From Pseudooceanicola pacificus (lineage in GTDB: Bacteria > Pseudomonadota > Alphaproteobacteria > Rhodobacterales > Rhodobacteraceae): DNA of 64,000 nucleotides. Made by a program: the position numbers and the translations under genes. Under the pieces are notes generated by a model. It made no database searches, was not told the DNA's origin, and was given only the letters and a program-made list of their open reading frames with translations. This document shows positions 1-11,645 of this stretch, piece after piece. Within the stretch, counting starts at the first letter, position 1, and each line of letters starts with the position of its first letter. Location: positions 17,761 through 81,760 of the forward strand of contig NZ_WNXQ01000014.1 in assembly GCF_009789075.1 (NCBI RefSeq), written 5' to 3'.

Positions 1-2279
1 AGAAGTTCAGCGTCCTCCTTCGGTCCGGAGATCACGCCGATGCTGTGGGTAAAAGCTGCGGGTCCATCATAGTAGACCGCTCGGACATTTAACTGCTCCC
101 TAGAAAACCCATCCGGGAACAAGACGCGCGGGCCATCGAATACACTCAGCACCGACTCGTTTAGACCGACAACAGTGTCCTGGCCCTTTGGCCACGATGT
201 AAGTAAGTCTGAGTGCAAGACAGGTGAACCAGCGCTCAGCGCAGCTATCGGTATAAACGGCTTGTCGCGGAGCGGTCCGGCGTTGACCGGCTCGCGACTC
301 CTGTCGTTTAGATGGATCCCCTTTCGGTATATCCAGCGACGATATTCGTGAGGTCCGCGCCAGAAATCAGAAAATGTGCCGTGTGCGGACAGACGCGCCC
401 AAATTGAAAGGTCGTTTGCATCGCCCCACATCATAGTCACGAGGAGTTGGGGGTCTTCCGCCACTGAGCGCGTTTGAAGATGATGTTTGTCGGCGGACTG
501 CATTGTCAGCCGACCAAGAGCAAGACTCATATCTGCTTTAGGCACGCAGTATTCGAAATTCTCATCGAAGGGGATTCTGCTCGGAAGCCGTTCTGGCCGT
601 ACAATGCCAAGGAAGACATGACAGGTATTCTCTGCAGTGGGGAAAAGAAGTCCCTGGAGATCACCAAAATTGATCAATCGTGACGGCTGATACTGTTCTA
701 GCAGATGCGAAACGAACCCCGTACTGGACGGTCCGAGAAACTGCCCAATTGGCAAGATGAGACAGATTTGCCCCCCCGCCTGCAGAAAGTCTATCGCGCG
801 CAACGCATACGCGCCGGCTATCTGGCGGCGCACAAATGGAGCTTCGGCACGTTCTGCCCAAGCGTCTGCGCTCGTCTTAGAGGAGCCTTCAGGTTCGGCC
901 CATGGCGGATTCGAGATAATGAGCGAGAAGCGCTTACCGCTGAAAGCATGATCATCGCGGAAAAAGTCTGCTGCGTCCTCACCATAGGTAAGGTTTGAGC
1001 CGTTCAATGACGGCAGTTTCGTCCCCTCTCGTTCCTGCGCTTCCATGATGTCGGCAGGATTTAGGCCTTCCAGGAGCGACAAATAGAGACTGAACGCTGT
1101 GACACGGCAGGCCATAAAATTGATGTCGCCGCCAAAAATACGGCCTCGGAGCAGGTCTGCGCGTTCGCGGAAACTCAGTTGACGCCCTTCGCGTGCTTCT
1201 GACAGCGCGATCAGCCGACGATAGGCCGTGGTCAGGAGTATGCCGGAGCCGCATGCACCGTCAAAAATCGTTTCAGAGAGTGGGTCGGATGAATTCGTGA
1301 ACGCCTGGTCGACCGCGAGCATAGCAAGGTGACGTGGCGTGTAATACGCGCCGTCCTTAGCCTGCTGTTCATCCGATAAGAAAGACTCGTAGAGACCAGA
1401 AAGTAACTCGACCGGAATATAGCTGAAATCGTAGTTCCAAAAATCACCTTGGCCGGTTCGCATATCAGTGCGCTGTAGAAAGCGATTGATCAGGTTAAAG
1501 CCGTCATCCGTAAGTTTGGTCCAGGGATCGTGGCGATCATCTCCCATGAAGTCGCCATTGAAATCCGATCGAAGCGCGTCAATCAGTGTTCTGAGTCCAG
1601 CCCGATCTTTCTCGGCGATCAGATGATGGAGTTGAGAGACTTGGCGGCGATCGCGGTAAGTGGCGCCGACTATCTCGCGATGTTCCAAATAGGAGACGAA
1701 CAGAATCTGGCCCATAAGCAGCTCGGCCAGATGACGGCGATCGTGATCCTTCGATGCTCCCGAGAGGCCCTGATCGGCAAGCTGTGAGACGACAACGGAG
1801 AGGTTCGCGAGCAACTTTCGGTCGACTCGCGCCTTTACATCAAACCAGTTGGGAACGCGCCGGGAGACATTGGCAGAGGCTATGTCGAGCGCAGAGAAAG
1901 GACCGTCCGGTCGGGCGTCATCAAGGATAAGCTGTTGGCCTGCGTTACGCAGCTTTCGGGCAGGCACAGCTAGGGCTGTGTCGCCTTTGATTTCAATGAC
2001 TATAGTAGCAAGATTTTGATTCCAAACACGTTTGCGGATTTCGTCGAGCGCTTGAGACGAAAGAGGATCTCCATCTTCTCCTACGAACACGACGGTAGGC
2101 ACCCCCTCCACGTCAAAGACCGCGTGAGCACGTATTGGACCTTCCGGTCTCAGGAGGGTCTTGAGTTCAAGTGCATATGGATGAGTTTCGGGAACGTCAT
2201 CGCCGCGACGATGCAAGACGGCAGGTTCAGCATTGTAGCCGAGCCTCTCCAGCCAATTCTGCATCGATTCCGCGCTCAT
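1..2279 (-). CDS. N6-adenine DNA methyltransferase / type IIG-like restriction-modification protein (3' end beyond window)
   Basis: An open frame starts at ATG 2277-2279 (MSAESMQNWLERLGY) and continues uninterrupted to base 1, so about 759 residues are visible and the C-terminus is missing. Near residue 336 it carries a SAM-binding motif I (FDGACGSGI) preceded by YYTPRHLA. Near residue 457 it has the catalytic NPPW motif (IISNPPW), typical of gamma-class N6-adenine methyltransferases. An N-terminal stretch with VIEIKGD resembles the E-x-K core of a nuclease-like domain, which would fit a fused type IIG or BREX/DISARM-like enzyme; this is inference. GC content is visibly lower than in the vitamin genes to the right. 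The MerR-like gene at 2383-2880 lies just upstream on the same strand, with about 100 bp between them. The exact system cannot be named without the genes to the left. Confidence 0.8.
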   Translation of the reverse strand, partial: MSAESMQNWLERLGYNAEPAVLHRRGDDVPETHPYALELKTLLRPEGPIRAHAVFDVEGVPTVVFVGEDGDPLSSQALDEIRKRVWNQNLATIVIEIKGDTALAVPARKLRNAGQQLILDDARPDGPFSALDIASANVSRRVPNWFDVKARVDRKLLANLSVVVSQLADQGLSGASKDHDRRHLAELLMGQILFVSYLEHREIVGATYRDRRQVSQLHHLIAEKDRAGLRTLIDALRSDFNGDFMGDDRHDPWTKLTDDGFNLINRFLQRTDMRTGQGDFWNYDFSYIPVELLSGLYESFLSDEQQAKDGAYYTPRHLAMLAVDQAFTNSSDPLSETIFDGACGSGILLTTAYRRLIALSEAREGRQLSFRERADLLRGRIFGGDINFMACRVTAFSLYLSLLEGLNPADIMEAQEREGTKLPSLNGSNLTYGEDAADFFRDDHAFSGKRFSLIISNPPWAEPEGSSKTSADAWAERAEAPFVRRQIAGAYALRAIDFLQAGGQICLILPIGQFLGPSSTGFVSHLLEQYQPSRLINFGDLQGLLFPTAENTCHVFLGIVRPERLPSRIPFDENFEYCVPKADMSLALGRLTMQSADKHHLQTRSVAEDPQLLVTMMWGDANDLSIWARLSAHGTFSDFWRGPHEYRRWIYRKGIHLNDRSREPVNAGPLRDKPFIPIAALSAGSPVLHSDLLTSWPKGQDTVVGLNESVLSVFDGPRVLFPDGFSREQLNVRAVYYDGPAAFTHSIGVISGPKEDAEL

Positions 2280-2382
2280 AGCTATTGCTCATCTAAAGTC
2301 TCGCCAAGCGAGAACATAACAGGAACAAACAAGTTTAACAAAGGGGTTTGCCAAATCGACTTTGGCAGATTTCCGCCAGCCC

Positions 2383-2880
2383 TCATGCAGAACGCCTCTG
2401 GTCAGACTCAGCTGCTTTGGCTGGTGCTTTCGAGCCTTCAGCGCGGTGCAGGTTCGGCAGAGAAAAGAGGTCGAGTTGTCCGCGGCCTGCGGCGACATCA
2501 GGGAGCGCAAACCCAGTTCGCAGTACGCGCAAGTGTGGGTCAAGGCGGATCAGTAGCGCATCATCTTGTGCTATCAGGGCTTCCTCATCAAGGATCGTCC
2601 ATTGGTCCGGGGTCATAGCCACCCGATGTCCCCACAATGTAATGAAGGATCGCTTTCGCAGATCGGACCGCAAATTGATGAAAAATGTTCTGTGCGCTTG
2701 CAGTTCAAGATGGAATCTCTCACGCAGAAGCACCGCAATTCTCAACACTAGAATCGTCTGCCAAGTGAATTTGGCAGGGGAACCCTTCTTCTTTGGTCGG
2801 ACATCGGCTGGTATCAGTGCACGCCTACTGGTCCACTCGCGAAGTTTATCCGTCGAAAGGCCAGTTAGTTCGGACGCCAC
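2383..2880 (-). CDS. MerR-like helix-turn-helix regulator
   Basis: The protein has 165 residues from a GTG start. Its N-terminus (MASELTGLSTDKLREWTSRR) matches the winged-helix signature of MerR proteins (VA-x-LTG-xS-xx-LR-W). The in-frame sequence continues upstream as RYVPTQ, which also belongs to that helix. A Shine-Dalgarno GGAGG sits 6 nt before a CTG codon at 2899-2901, so translation may really start there; a CTG start is rare and this is inference. No metal or drug binding domain is recognisable in the C-terminal half. The gene precedes the methyltransferase at 1-2279, and its own upstream region contains two similar palindromes (2917-2967). It therefore probably autoregulates and controls the methyltransferase. 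Confidence 0.7.
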   Translation of the reverse strand: MASELTGLSTDKLREWTSRRALIPADVRPKKKGSPAKFTWQTILVLRIAVLLRERFHLELQAHRTFFINLRSDLRKRSFITLWGHRVAMTPDQWTILDEEALIAQDDALLIRLDPHLRVLRTGFALPDVAAGRGQLDLFSLPNLHRAEGSKAPAKAAESDQRRSA

Positions 2881-2916
2881 TTGTGTCGGGACGTATCGCA
2901 GTGGGACCCTCCCCGA

Positions 2917-2967
2917 GAATGGGCACCATACCCGATCTTGACTAGAGAACGGGTATCATGCCCGTTC
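2917..2967 (-). promoter_or_regulatory. Tandem operator-like palindromes upstream of the MerR-like gene
   Basis: Two 21-bp related inverted repeats lie at 2917-2937 (GAATGGG-N7-CCCGATC) and 2947-2967 (GAACGGG-N7-CCCGTTC). Their centres are 30 bp apart, close to three helical turns, and 16 bp upstream of the possible CTG start. The right copy has perfect 7-bp arms. Position and spacing suggest cooperative binding of the adjacent MerR-like regulator. Confidence 0.6.
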
Positions 2968-3042
2968 TTCTCAGTAAAGACTCCGGTTCCTCTCTCAAGC
3001 AGGCTCTCATCTAGAGTCCTTTGCCCTGCTGAGCACGCTATC

Positions 3043-3600
3043 TGTCAATCGGCACACAATCTTGACCCCTTATCGGCGTCCAAAAATGACCCCCTTGGAG
3101 CGTGAGTGTCGGTCATTCTCGGGTCTTGAAGCGCCAGCTCTCGTTGCCGGTTTCGACGATGTCGCAGTGATGGGTCAGGCGGTCGAGCAGCGCAGTGGTC
3201 ATCTTCGCGTCGCCGAAGACCGAAGGCCATTCCCCGAAGTCGAGATTGGTCGTCACGATGATCGAGGTGCGCTCGTAGAGCCGGCTGATGAGATGGAACA
3301 GCAGCTGGCCGCCAGTTTGCGCGAAGGGGAGATAGCCGAGCTCGTCGAGTATCAGGAAGTCGAGGCGGCAGAGCAGGTCTGCTGTGCGCCCCTGTCGGTC
3401 GGCACGGGCTTCGGCATCGAGCTTGTTCACCAGGTCCACGACATTGAAGAAGCGCCCCCGTTCCTGGGCATAGGCCCGCAGCGCGTGGTGGCCGAGGCTG
3501 CGCTGACGGCGGCGCGAATTGACGATGGCGGTATGATCGAAGCGGGACATGCTGAACTCCTTTGGTTGAGTTCAGCCAGTTCAGCACAGATGGATCGCCC
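3043..3600 (-). mobile_element. IS21-family element remnant
   Basis: The left edge begins TGTCAATCGGCACACAATC and is followed by repeated TGACCCC boxes (about 3062-3067 and 3088-3095), like the multiple terminal repeats of IS21-family elements. Only the 3' part of istB remains. No istA and no second terminus are visible before the thiC leader, so the element is a truncated relic. The right limit is approximate. Confidence 0.65.
3113..3550 (-). pseudogene. istB: istB, IS21-family transposition ATPase, 5'-truncated
   Basis: The 145-residue frame contains the C-terminal two thirds of IstB: a [12 protein letters not shown] segment, the Walker B region [14 protein letters not shown], then [18 protein letters not shown] and a terminal WRFKTRE. 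These are very close to the IS21-family IstB signature. The usual N-terminal 90-100 residues with the Walker A GxxGTGKTH loop are absent. They are replaced by a short unrelated start ([11 protein letters not shown]). The protein could not bind ATP normally and istA is missing, so I read it as a dead fragment. Confidence 0.8.
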
Positions 3601-3690
3601 CGCCGAAATCATCCGCTGGAGCGGTAACGATAATGGCCCGTCTTATCATGCGTTGACATTTGCGCGCGCCCAGAACAGCCTGCGGGCACT

Positions 3691-6512
<2,822 letters not shown>

Positions 6513-6516
<4 letters not shown>

Positions 6517-7151
6517 GGCGCTGCCCTGACCTCTCGATTTACCTCGTGCTCGATCCCGGCCTGTGCGCCGGGGTCGGCATGGTCGAAACCGCCCGCGCTG
6601 CCGTCGCGGGCGGGGCGACGGTTGTGCAACTGCGCGACAAGGCGGCAGGCACCGCGCGGATGATCGAGACGGGCCGGGCACTGAAGGCGGCGCTGGCCGG
6701 AACCGGCGCGGTGCTGATCGTGAACGACGACGTGGAGGCCGCCGTTGCGATTGGTGCGGACGGTCTGCACATCGGGCAGGGCGACATGGCCGTGACCGAG
6801 GCCCGCGCCCGGATCGGTGCGGCGATGGTGCTGGGCCTGTCGGTCGAGACGCCCGCGCTGGCCGCCGCCGTCGATAAGGCGCTGGTCGAATACATCGGTG
6901 CGGGGCCGGTCTTTGCCACGCCCTCCAAGCTGGATCACAAGGCGCCTGTGGGTTTCGAGGGGCTGGCGGCGCAGGTTGCGGCCAGCCCGGTGCCCGCCGT
7001 GGCGATCGGCGGGCTGAAGACCGAGCACGTGGCGCAGGTCCTGAAGGCCGGGGCGCAGGGCGTCGCCGTGGTTTCCGCCATCTGCGGCCAGCCCGACCCC
7101 AAGGCCGCCGCCCGCGCCCTCAGGGACAGGATCGACGCGCTAACCGTCTGA
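6513..7151 (+). CDS. thiE: Thiamine-phosphate synthase ThiE
   Basis: ThiE joins hydroxymethylpyrimidine pyrophosphate and thiazole phosphate to give thiamine phosphate. The 212-residue protein starts at GTG 6513 (MRRCPDLSIYLVLDP), overlapping the thiM stop by four bases. Family motifs are VQLRDKAAGT, LIVNDDVEAA, GADGLHIGQGDM, YIGAGPVFATPSK and VAIGGLK, covering the substrate and phosphate-binding loops of the TIM barrel. Its 3' end overlaps the convergent thiD by 12 bp. It is the last gene of the riboswitch-controlled thiCME operon. Confidence 0.95.
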
Positions 7152-7946
7152 CGCCCAGAGCGCGTGGAAATGATGCACCGGCCCGTGCCCTTGCCCTACG
7201 TCCAGCGCATCGCTTTGGGCCAGCGCGGCGTGCAGATAGGCCTTGGCGCGGGCCACGGCCTCGGGCATCGGGTGATGCGGCAGCAGCGCCGCAATGGCCG
7301 AGGACAGGGTGCAGCCCGTGCCGTGATCGCTGGTCGTGGTGATGCGCGGCGCGCGGAAGGCCTGGGTGCCCTCGGGCCCGGCCAGAAGATCGGTGCTGTC
7401 CTCGCCCTCCAGGTGCCCGCCCTTGAGCAGCACGTGGTCCGACCCGAGCGCCATCAGCGCGGGCAGGGCGGCGCGCATGGCGGGGACGCTCCAGTCGTCG
7501 GGGCGGTCCAGCAGGACGGCGGCCTCGGGCAGGTTGGGCGTGATGACCGAAGCCAGCGGGACAAGCCGTTCGCGCACCGCCGAGACGGCCTCGGGGTCCA
7601 GCAGCGCATGGCCGCTTTTCGCCACCATCACCGGGTCGAGCACGATGTTGCGCGCCCGGTGATGCGTCAGCCGGTCGGCCACGGCCCCGGCGATGCCCGC
7701 GTTGGCGATCATCCCGATCTTGACCGCGTCGATGCGCACGTCCTCGAGCACCGCGTCGATCTGTGCGGCGACGAAATCGGGCGACAGCGCCTGAAAAGAC
7801 CGAACGCCGCAGGTGTTTTGCGCCACCACGGCCGTGACGACCGAACAGGAATAAGCGCCGAGCGCCGACATGGTCTTGATGTCGGCCTGGATGCCGGCGC
7901 CGCCGGACGGGTCCGTGCCCGCAATGGTCAGGACGTTGGCGATCAT
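7140..7946 (-). CDS. thiD: Hydroxymethylpyrimidine / phosphomethylpyrimidine kinase ThiD
   Basis: ThiD phosphorylates HMP and HMP-P to the pyrophosphate used by ThiE. The 268-residue protein has the ribokinase-fold signatures VLTIAGTDPSGGAGIQADIK, VLDPVMVAKSGHALL, TPNLPEAAVLL, HVLLKGGH and the anion-hole motif DHGTGCTLSSAIAA. It is the second gene of a Nudix-thiD operon (4-bp overlap at 7943-7946) whose leader carries its own TPP riboswitch. The operon runs convergently towards thiE. Confidence 0.95.
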   Translation of the reverse strand: MIANVLTIAGTDPSGGAGIQADIKTMSALGAYSCSVVTAVVAQNTCGVRSFQALSPDFVAAQIDAVLEDVRIDAVKIGMIANAGIAGAVADRLTHHRARNIVLDPVMVAKSGHALLDPEAVSAVRERLVPLASVITPNLPEAAVLLDRPDDWSVPAMRAALPALMALGSDHVLLKGGHLEGEDSTDLLAGPEGTQAFRAPRITTTSDHGTGCTLSSAIAALLPHHPMPEAVARAKAYLHAALAQSDALDVGQGHGPVHHFHALWASDG

Positions 7947-8392
7947 GTCGGTGCCCCCGCCATCAGGGCTACGGCCTGGTCCGCAACTGCGCCGACATCG
8001 CGGCTGAGCGCGAGGCTGCCATCCGTCAGCGCGGCAAGGTCGATCCAGCGCGCCTCGAGCGCGTCATCTGCGGCAACCGGAACCCCGGCGATCCAGCGGA
8101 ACAGAACGGCGATCAGGATGAAATGGCGGCGCAAGGTGCCGGTGCCGTCGTGATCAAAGGCGTCGAGCGCCGTGATCACCCGTAGCGGGTCTGCGGAAAC
8201 GCCGGTCTCCTCGGCCAGTTCGCGGATGGCTGCGTCGAACAGGGGTTCGCCCTGGTCAATCTTGCCGCCGGGAAATCCCCAAAGGCCCGCATCGGGCGGA
8301 TTGGCGCGACGCACGAGAAGCACCTGGGTGTCGCGCACGACTACGGCGATGGTCGCCGGGATCGGGCGTGGGTCTGTCGATTGATATGGCAA
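7943..8392 (-). CDS. Nudix hydrolase, riboswitch-controlled with thiD
   Basis: The 149-residue protein has a clear Nudix box, GGKIDQGEPLFDAAIRELAE followed by ETG, with the metal-binding RE-x2-EE core. Such enzymes hydrolyse X-linked nucleoside diphosphates; sequence alone does not show the substrate. The start is TTG 8392, supported by GAGG five bases upstream. It overlaps thiD by four bases and lies directly behind a TPP riboswitch. A role in thiamine metabolism, such as clearing damaged thiamine or HMP pyrophosphates, is therefore plausible, as known for some thiamine-linked Nudix enzymes. A generic MutT-like role remains possible. Confidence 0.85.
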   Translation of the reverse strand: MPYQSTDPRPIPATIAVVVRDTQVLLVRRANPPDAGLWGFPGGKIDQGEPLFDAAIRELAEETGVSADPLRVITALDAFDHDGTGTLRRHFILIAVLFRWIAGVPVAADDALEARWIDLAALTDGSLALSRDVGAVADQAVALMAGAPT

Positions 8393-8443
8393 AGCGGCCT
8401 CGTCATGCTGAGGCCGGCAAGGGCAAGAGGTCTGCGCGATCCT

Positions 8444-8534
8444 GTCCCTTCGCCGGCATGATCCGGATCAGGTTCAAAGGGTCACCGCGCTGCAATCGCC
8501 AGCGATATCTCAGCCCCTTGTCGGGACACCCCTA
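8444..8534 (-). promoter_or_regulatory. TPP riboswitch upstream of Nudix-thiD
   Basis: Read on the minus strand the leader contains AGGGGTGTCCCGAC, GGGCTGAGATATCGCTGG, GTGACCCTTTGAACCTGATC and GCCGGCGAAGGGA. These are the full set of conserved THI-box blocks in the correct order. It lies about 50 nt before the Nudix TTG start, so one aptamer controls both the Nudix gene and thiD. Confidence 0.93.
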
Positions 8535-8642
8535 GGTGAGAGGCAGCTTATCAGGCTGAGCGCCCGGTTCAATGCCGGGCGGATGTGCTTGCGCCTGCTG
8601 TCGGTTGCTGAAACTTTGGGCAAAACAGACGAGGAAGCAGTC

Positions 8643-9794
8643 ATGGAATCCCTGTTCCGTTCGCTTGGCCCGGTCATCGGCCGTCCCTCGCCAGTCGAGG
8701 CCCTTCGTGCGGGGCTCGGCGCTCTGATCGGCCTTGGGGTGACGGGTGTATTCCTGTTGTCGCCCGTGGTCGACCTGACACTTGGGCTTTACCTGATTGC
8801 TCCGTTCGGTGCGACGTCGGTCCTGCTGTTCGCAGTGCCCAACAGCCCGTTGGCGCAGCCGTGGTCGGCGGTGGTGGGCAACACCCTCGCGGCACTGGTC
8901 GGTGTGGCGGTCTGTTCCGTGATCGCGGACCCTGTCCTGCGGATCGCCCTTGCGGTCGGGCTGACGATTACGGTCGGCATCCTGTGTCGCGCGATCCATC
9001 CCCCGGCGGGTGCGGTCGCCATGACAGCGGCGATGAGCCCGGAGGCGGTCGAGCGACTTGGGTTCTGGTTCGCGATCGCGCCCGTCGCCACGGGCACCCT
9101 CGCGCTGGTCGTCTGTGCTGCGATCTACGCCCGGCTCACGGGGCGCAGGTACCCATTCCGCCAGTTCGATGAGCCAAATCGCCACCGCACCGAAGATCCC
9201 GATCCCGCCAAGCGCATCGGGCTGTCCCGAGAAGAACTGACAGAGCTGCTGGACCAGTATCGCCAGTCGTTCAATCTGGGTGTCGAAGACCTAGCGCGGT
9301 TGATCGGCGCGGCCGAGTTGCAGGCCGCCGCGCACCGGACAGGTCCGCTTCTGGCGACCGACGTCATGTCGCGTGATCTGGTGACCATTGGCCCGGACAC
9401 TCCGCTGTCAAAGATTGCGGACCTGTTCAGACATCATCGCTTCACATCGCTTCCGGTGACCGGGGTCGAGGGGCGTTATCTTGGCGTGATCTTCCAGATG
9501 CACCTGATCGACCGAGCGCGCGAGGATGCGCTTCGGCTCGACCGTGGCTATCTCGCGGCGTTTCGGCGCCTGATCGACCAGGATCGTACGCAGCCGGTTC
9601 GAGCCAAGGACATCATGAGCGTCGCCGGGCCTCGGGCGGTACCGGCGACTCCGGTCGGGGTGCTCCTGCCGATGATGGCCGATGGTGATGTCGATGCGGT
9701 GCCGATCCTTGAAAAGGGCCGGATCGTCGGCATCGTCACCAGGACGGATCTGATCGCCGCCCTCGCGCGGTCCGGGCTGCGGGCACAGGGCTGA
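8643..9794 (+). CDS. HPP-family membrane protein with C-terminal CBS domain pair
   Basis: I start it at ATG 8643 (MESLFRSLGPVIGRPS), preceded by GAGGA; the frame also opens 20 codons earlier. Residues about 20-170 form four hydrophobic segments of the HPP family, including LIAPFGATSVLLFAVPNSPLA, then QPWSAVVGN and IHPPAGAVAM with the family's HPP tripeptide. The C-terminal half carries two CBS repeats (MSRDLVTIGPDTPLSKIADL and, further on, DIMSVAGPRAV), which usually bind adenine nucleotides. HPP proteins are proposed transporters, and a plant member has been linked to nitrite transport. The substrate here is unknown. It stands alone between the thi and pan operons. Confidence 0.88.
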   Translation: MESLFRSLGPVIGRPSPVEALRAGLGALIGLGVTGVFLLSPVVDLTLGLYLIAPFGATSVLLFAVPNSPLAQPWSAVVGNTLAALVGVAVCSVIADPVLRIALAVGLTITVGILCRAIHPPAGAVAMTAAMSPEAVERLGFWFAIAPVATGTLALVVCAAIYARLTGRRYPFRQFDEPNRHRTEDPDPAKRIGLSREELTELLDQYRQSFNLGVEDLARLIGAAELQAAAHRTGPLLATDVMSRDLVTIGPDTPLSKIADLFRHHRFTSLPVTGVEGRYLGVIFQMHLIDRAREDALRLDRGYLAAFRRLIDQDRTQPVRAKDIMSVAGPRAVPATPVGVLLPMMADGDVDAVPILEKGRIVGIVTRTDLIAALARSGLRAQG

Positions 9795-9809
9795 GAGGCG
9801 GCGGCCCGG

Positions 9810-10697
9810 TCAGGCCGGTTCGAGCGGGTGATCTTTGCGAGTCGGGACGCTTGCGAGACCCGCGACAGGGACATTGTCGATCAGGCGCACGCCATCGAGC
9901 CAGGCGGCGAGGAAAAGGCGACCGGGGCGGTCTGCCCTGGTCATCAGCTTGAGGTCGGGATCGCTGCGCAACTCCAGGTAGTCGATCGTGTCGAACCCTG
10001 CAGAGAGCAGCGCCGCCCTGGCATTATCGAGGGCCTGCGCAACTTGTCCGCCGCGGGAGATGACACGCGCGGCGTCGTCCAGGACCTGGGCGATCACCGG
10101 CGCAATTTCGCGTGGCCCTTTGGCGAGCCGGAGGTTGCGCGAGGACATGGCGAGGCCGTCTTCCTCGCGAATGGTCGGACAGCCGACAATCTCGGTCTTC
10201 AGGTCCAGATCCTCGGCCAGGCGGGTCACCACCTGCAGCTGCTGGTAATCCTTTTCCCCGAAATATGCCCGGTCGGCGTCGGTTTGCAGGAACAGCTTGG
10301 TCACCACCGTGGCCACCCCGTCGAAATGCCCCGGCCGCGCCCCGCCACACAGGCCTTCGCTGACGCCGGTCACCGACACGGTCGTGGCGAAGCCTTCGGG
10401 GTACATCTGCGCGCCATCGGGCACATAGAGGATATCCGCGCCATAGGGCGTCAGCTTTTCTGCATCGCTGTCCTCGGTCCTGGGGTATTTCGCCAGATCC
10501 TCGGGGTTGTTGAACTGCTTGGGGTTCACGAACAGCGTCACGATCACCCGGTCGTTTTCGGCGCAGGCGCGGTCGACAAGGCTGAGGTGACCGGCGTGCA
10601 GCGCGCCCATGGTCGGCACGACGCCGATGCTCTCTCCGGCGCGGCGCCAGTCTTGGGTCATGGCGCGCAGCTCGGCCTTGGTGCGGATGATCAACAT
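9810..10697 (-). CDS. panC: Pantothenate synthetase PanC
   Basis: PanC condenses pantoate with beta-alanine using ATP to make vitamin B5. The 295-residue protein has the HIGH-like motif and context [15 protein letters not shown], the ribose-binding [44 protein letters not shown] and the MSSRN loop. It follows panB with a 7-bp overlap (10691-10697), so the two form an operon. Residues after about 280 (RKDHPLEPA) are a variable tail. Confidence 0.96.
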   Translation of the reverse strand: MLIIRTKAELRAMTQDWRRAGESIGVVPTMGALHAGHLSLVDRACAENDRVIVTLFVNPKQFNNPEDLAKYPRTEDSDAEKLTPYGADILYVPDGAQMYPEGFATTVSVTGVSEGLCGGARPGHFDGVATVVTKLFLQTDADRAYFGEKDYQQLQVVTRLAEDLDLKTEIVGCPTIREEDGLAMSSRNLRLAKGPREIAPVIAQVLDDAARVISRGGQVAQALDNARAALLSAGFDTIDYLELRSDPDLKLMTRADRPGRLFLAAWLDGVRLIDNVPVAGLASVPTRKDHPLEPA

Positions 10698-11521
10698 GTG
10701 CCTGGTTCCTCCTGCGAAAAGACATGTTCGGGGGCCGGGAAGCTGCGGGCGCGGACCTCCTGGGCGTAGGTGCGGATGGCGGTGCGGGCGTCGCTGGCAA
10801 GATCGCCATAGCGCTTGACGAACTTCGGCTTGAAGGCATCGAAAAGGCCCAGCATGTCGTCGATCACCAGGATCTGTCCGTCACAGCCTGAAGAGGCCCC
10901 GATGCCGACCGTGGGAATGTCGATACCCGCGGTGATCTGATCCGCCAGAGCGGCGGGCACCTTTTCCAGCACGACCGAGAACGCCCCGGCGCGGGTCACC
11001 GCATGGGCGTCTTCCAGGATCCGGTCCGCATCCGCGCCGCGTCCCTGCACCTTATAGCCGCCTAGCGCGTTTACCGCCTGTGGCGTCAAGCCGATATGGG
11101 CCATGACGGGGATGCCGCGACCCACGATAAAGCGGACCGTCTCTTCCATATTCGCGCCGCCTTCCAGCTTGACAGCGCCGGCCCCGGTTTCCGCCATCAG
11201 TTTGGCGGCATTGCGAAAGGCCTGGGCCGGGCTTTCCTCATAGCTGCCGAAGGGCATGTCGACGACCATCAGCGCGCGGCTGAGGCCACGGGCGACGGCG
11301 CGGCCGTGCAGCTCCATCATCTCCATCGTCACGCCGAGGGTCGAGGGCAGCCCGTGCAGCACCATGCCGACACTGTCACCGACCAGAACCAGATCGCAGT
11401 CCGCGTCCGCCAGCCGTGCCACGGGGGTCGTATAGGCGGTCAGGCAGACCAGCGGATCGGCCCCCTTGCGCGCACGGATGTCGGAGGCGGTGAGGCTGCG
11501 TTGTGGGGCGGATTGGCTCAT
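10691..11521 (-). CDS. panB: 3-methyl-2-oxobutanoate hydroxymethyltransferase PanB
   Basis: PanB transfers a one-carbon unit from methylene-THF to ketoisovalerate, the first committed step to pantothenate. I use ATG 11521 ([20 protein letters not shown]), preceded by AGGAGG; the frame extends 19 codons upstream but with no better ribosome site. Motifs: [28 protein letters not shown] (Mg-binding Asp), [27 protein letters not shown] and [21 protein letters not shown]. At 276 residues it has family length. It is the first gene of panBC. Confidence 0.96.
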   Translation of the reverse strand: MSQSAPQRSLTASDIRARKGADPLVCLTAYTTPVARLADADCDLVLVGDSVGMVLHGLPSTLGVTMEMMELHGRAVARGLSRALMVVDMPFGSYEESPAQAFRNAAKLMAETGAGAVKLEGGANMEETVRFIVGRGIPVMAHIGLTPQAVNALGGYKVQGRGADADRILEDAHAVTRAGAFSVVLEKVPAALADQITAGIDIPTVGIGASSGCDGQILVIDDMLGLFDAFKPKFVKRYGDLASDARTAIRTYAQEVRARSFPAPEHVFSQEEPGTC

Positions 11522-11645
11522 GTAGGTCCTCCTCAGACAGGCTTCCGTGGGGTTACCCGGTTCGACGTTATTTCGCAAGCGCAGCGTAATATTATTGCGT
11601 TTGAATATGAGAAAACGTCATACATGTGCGTGGTGGGTTGTGGGC

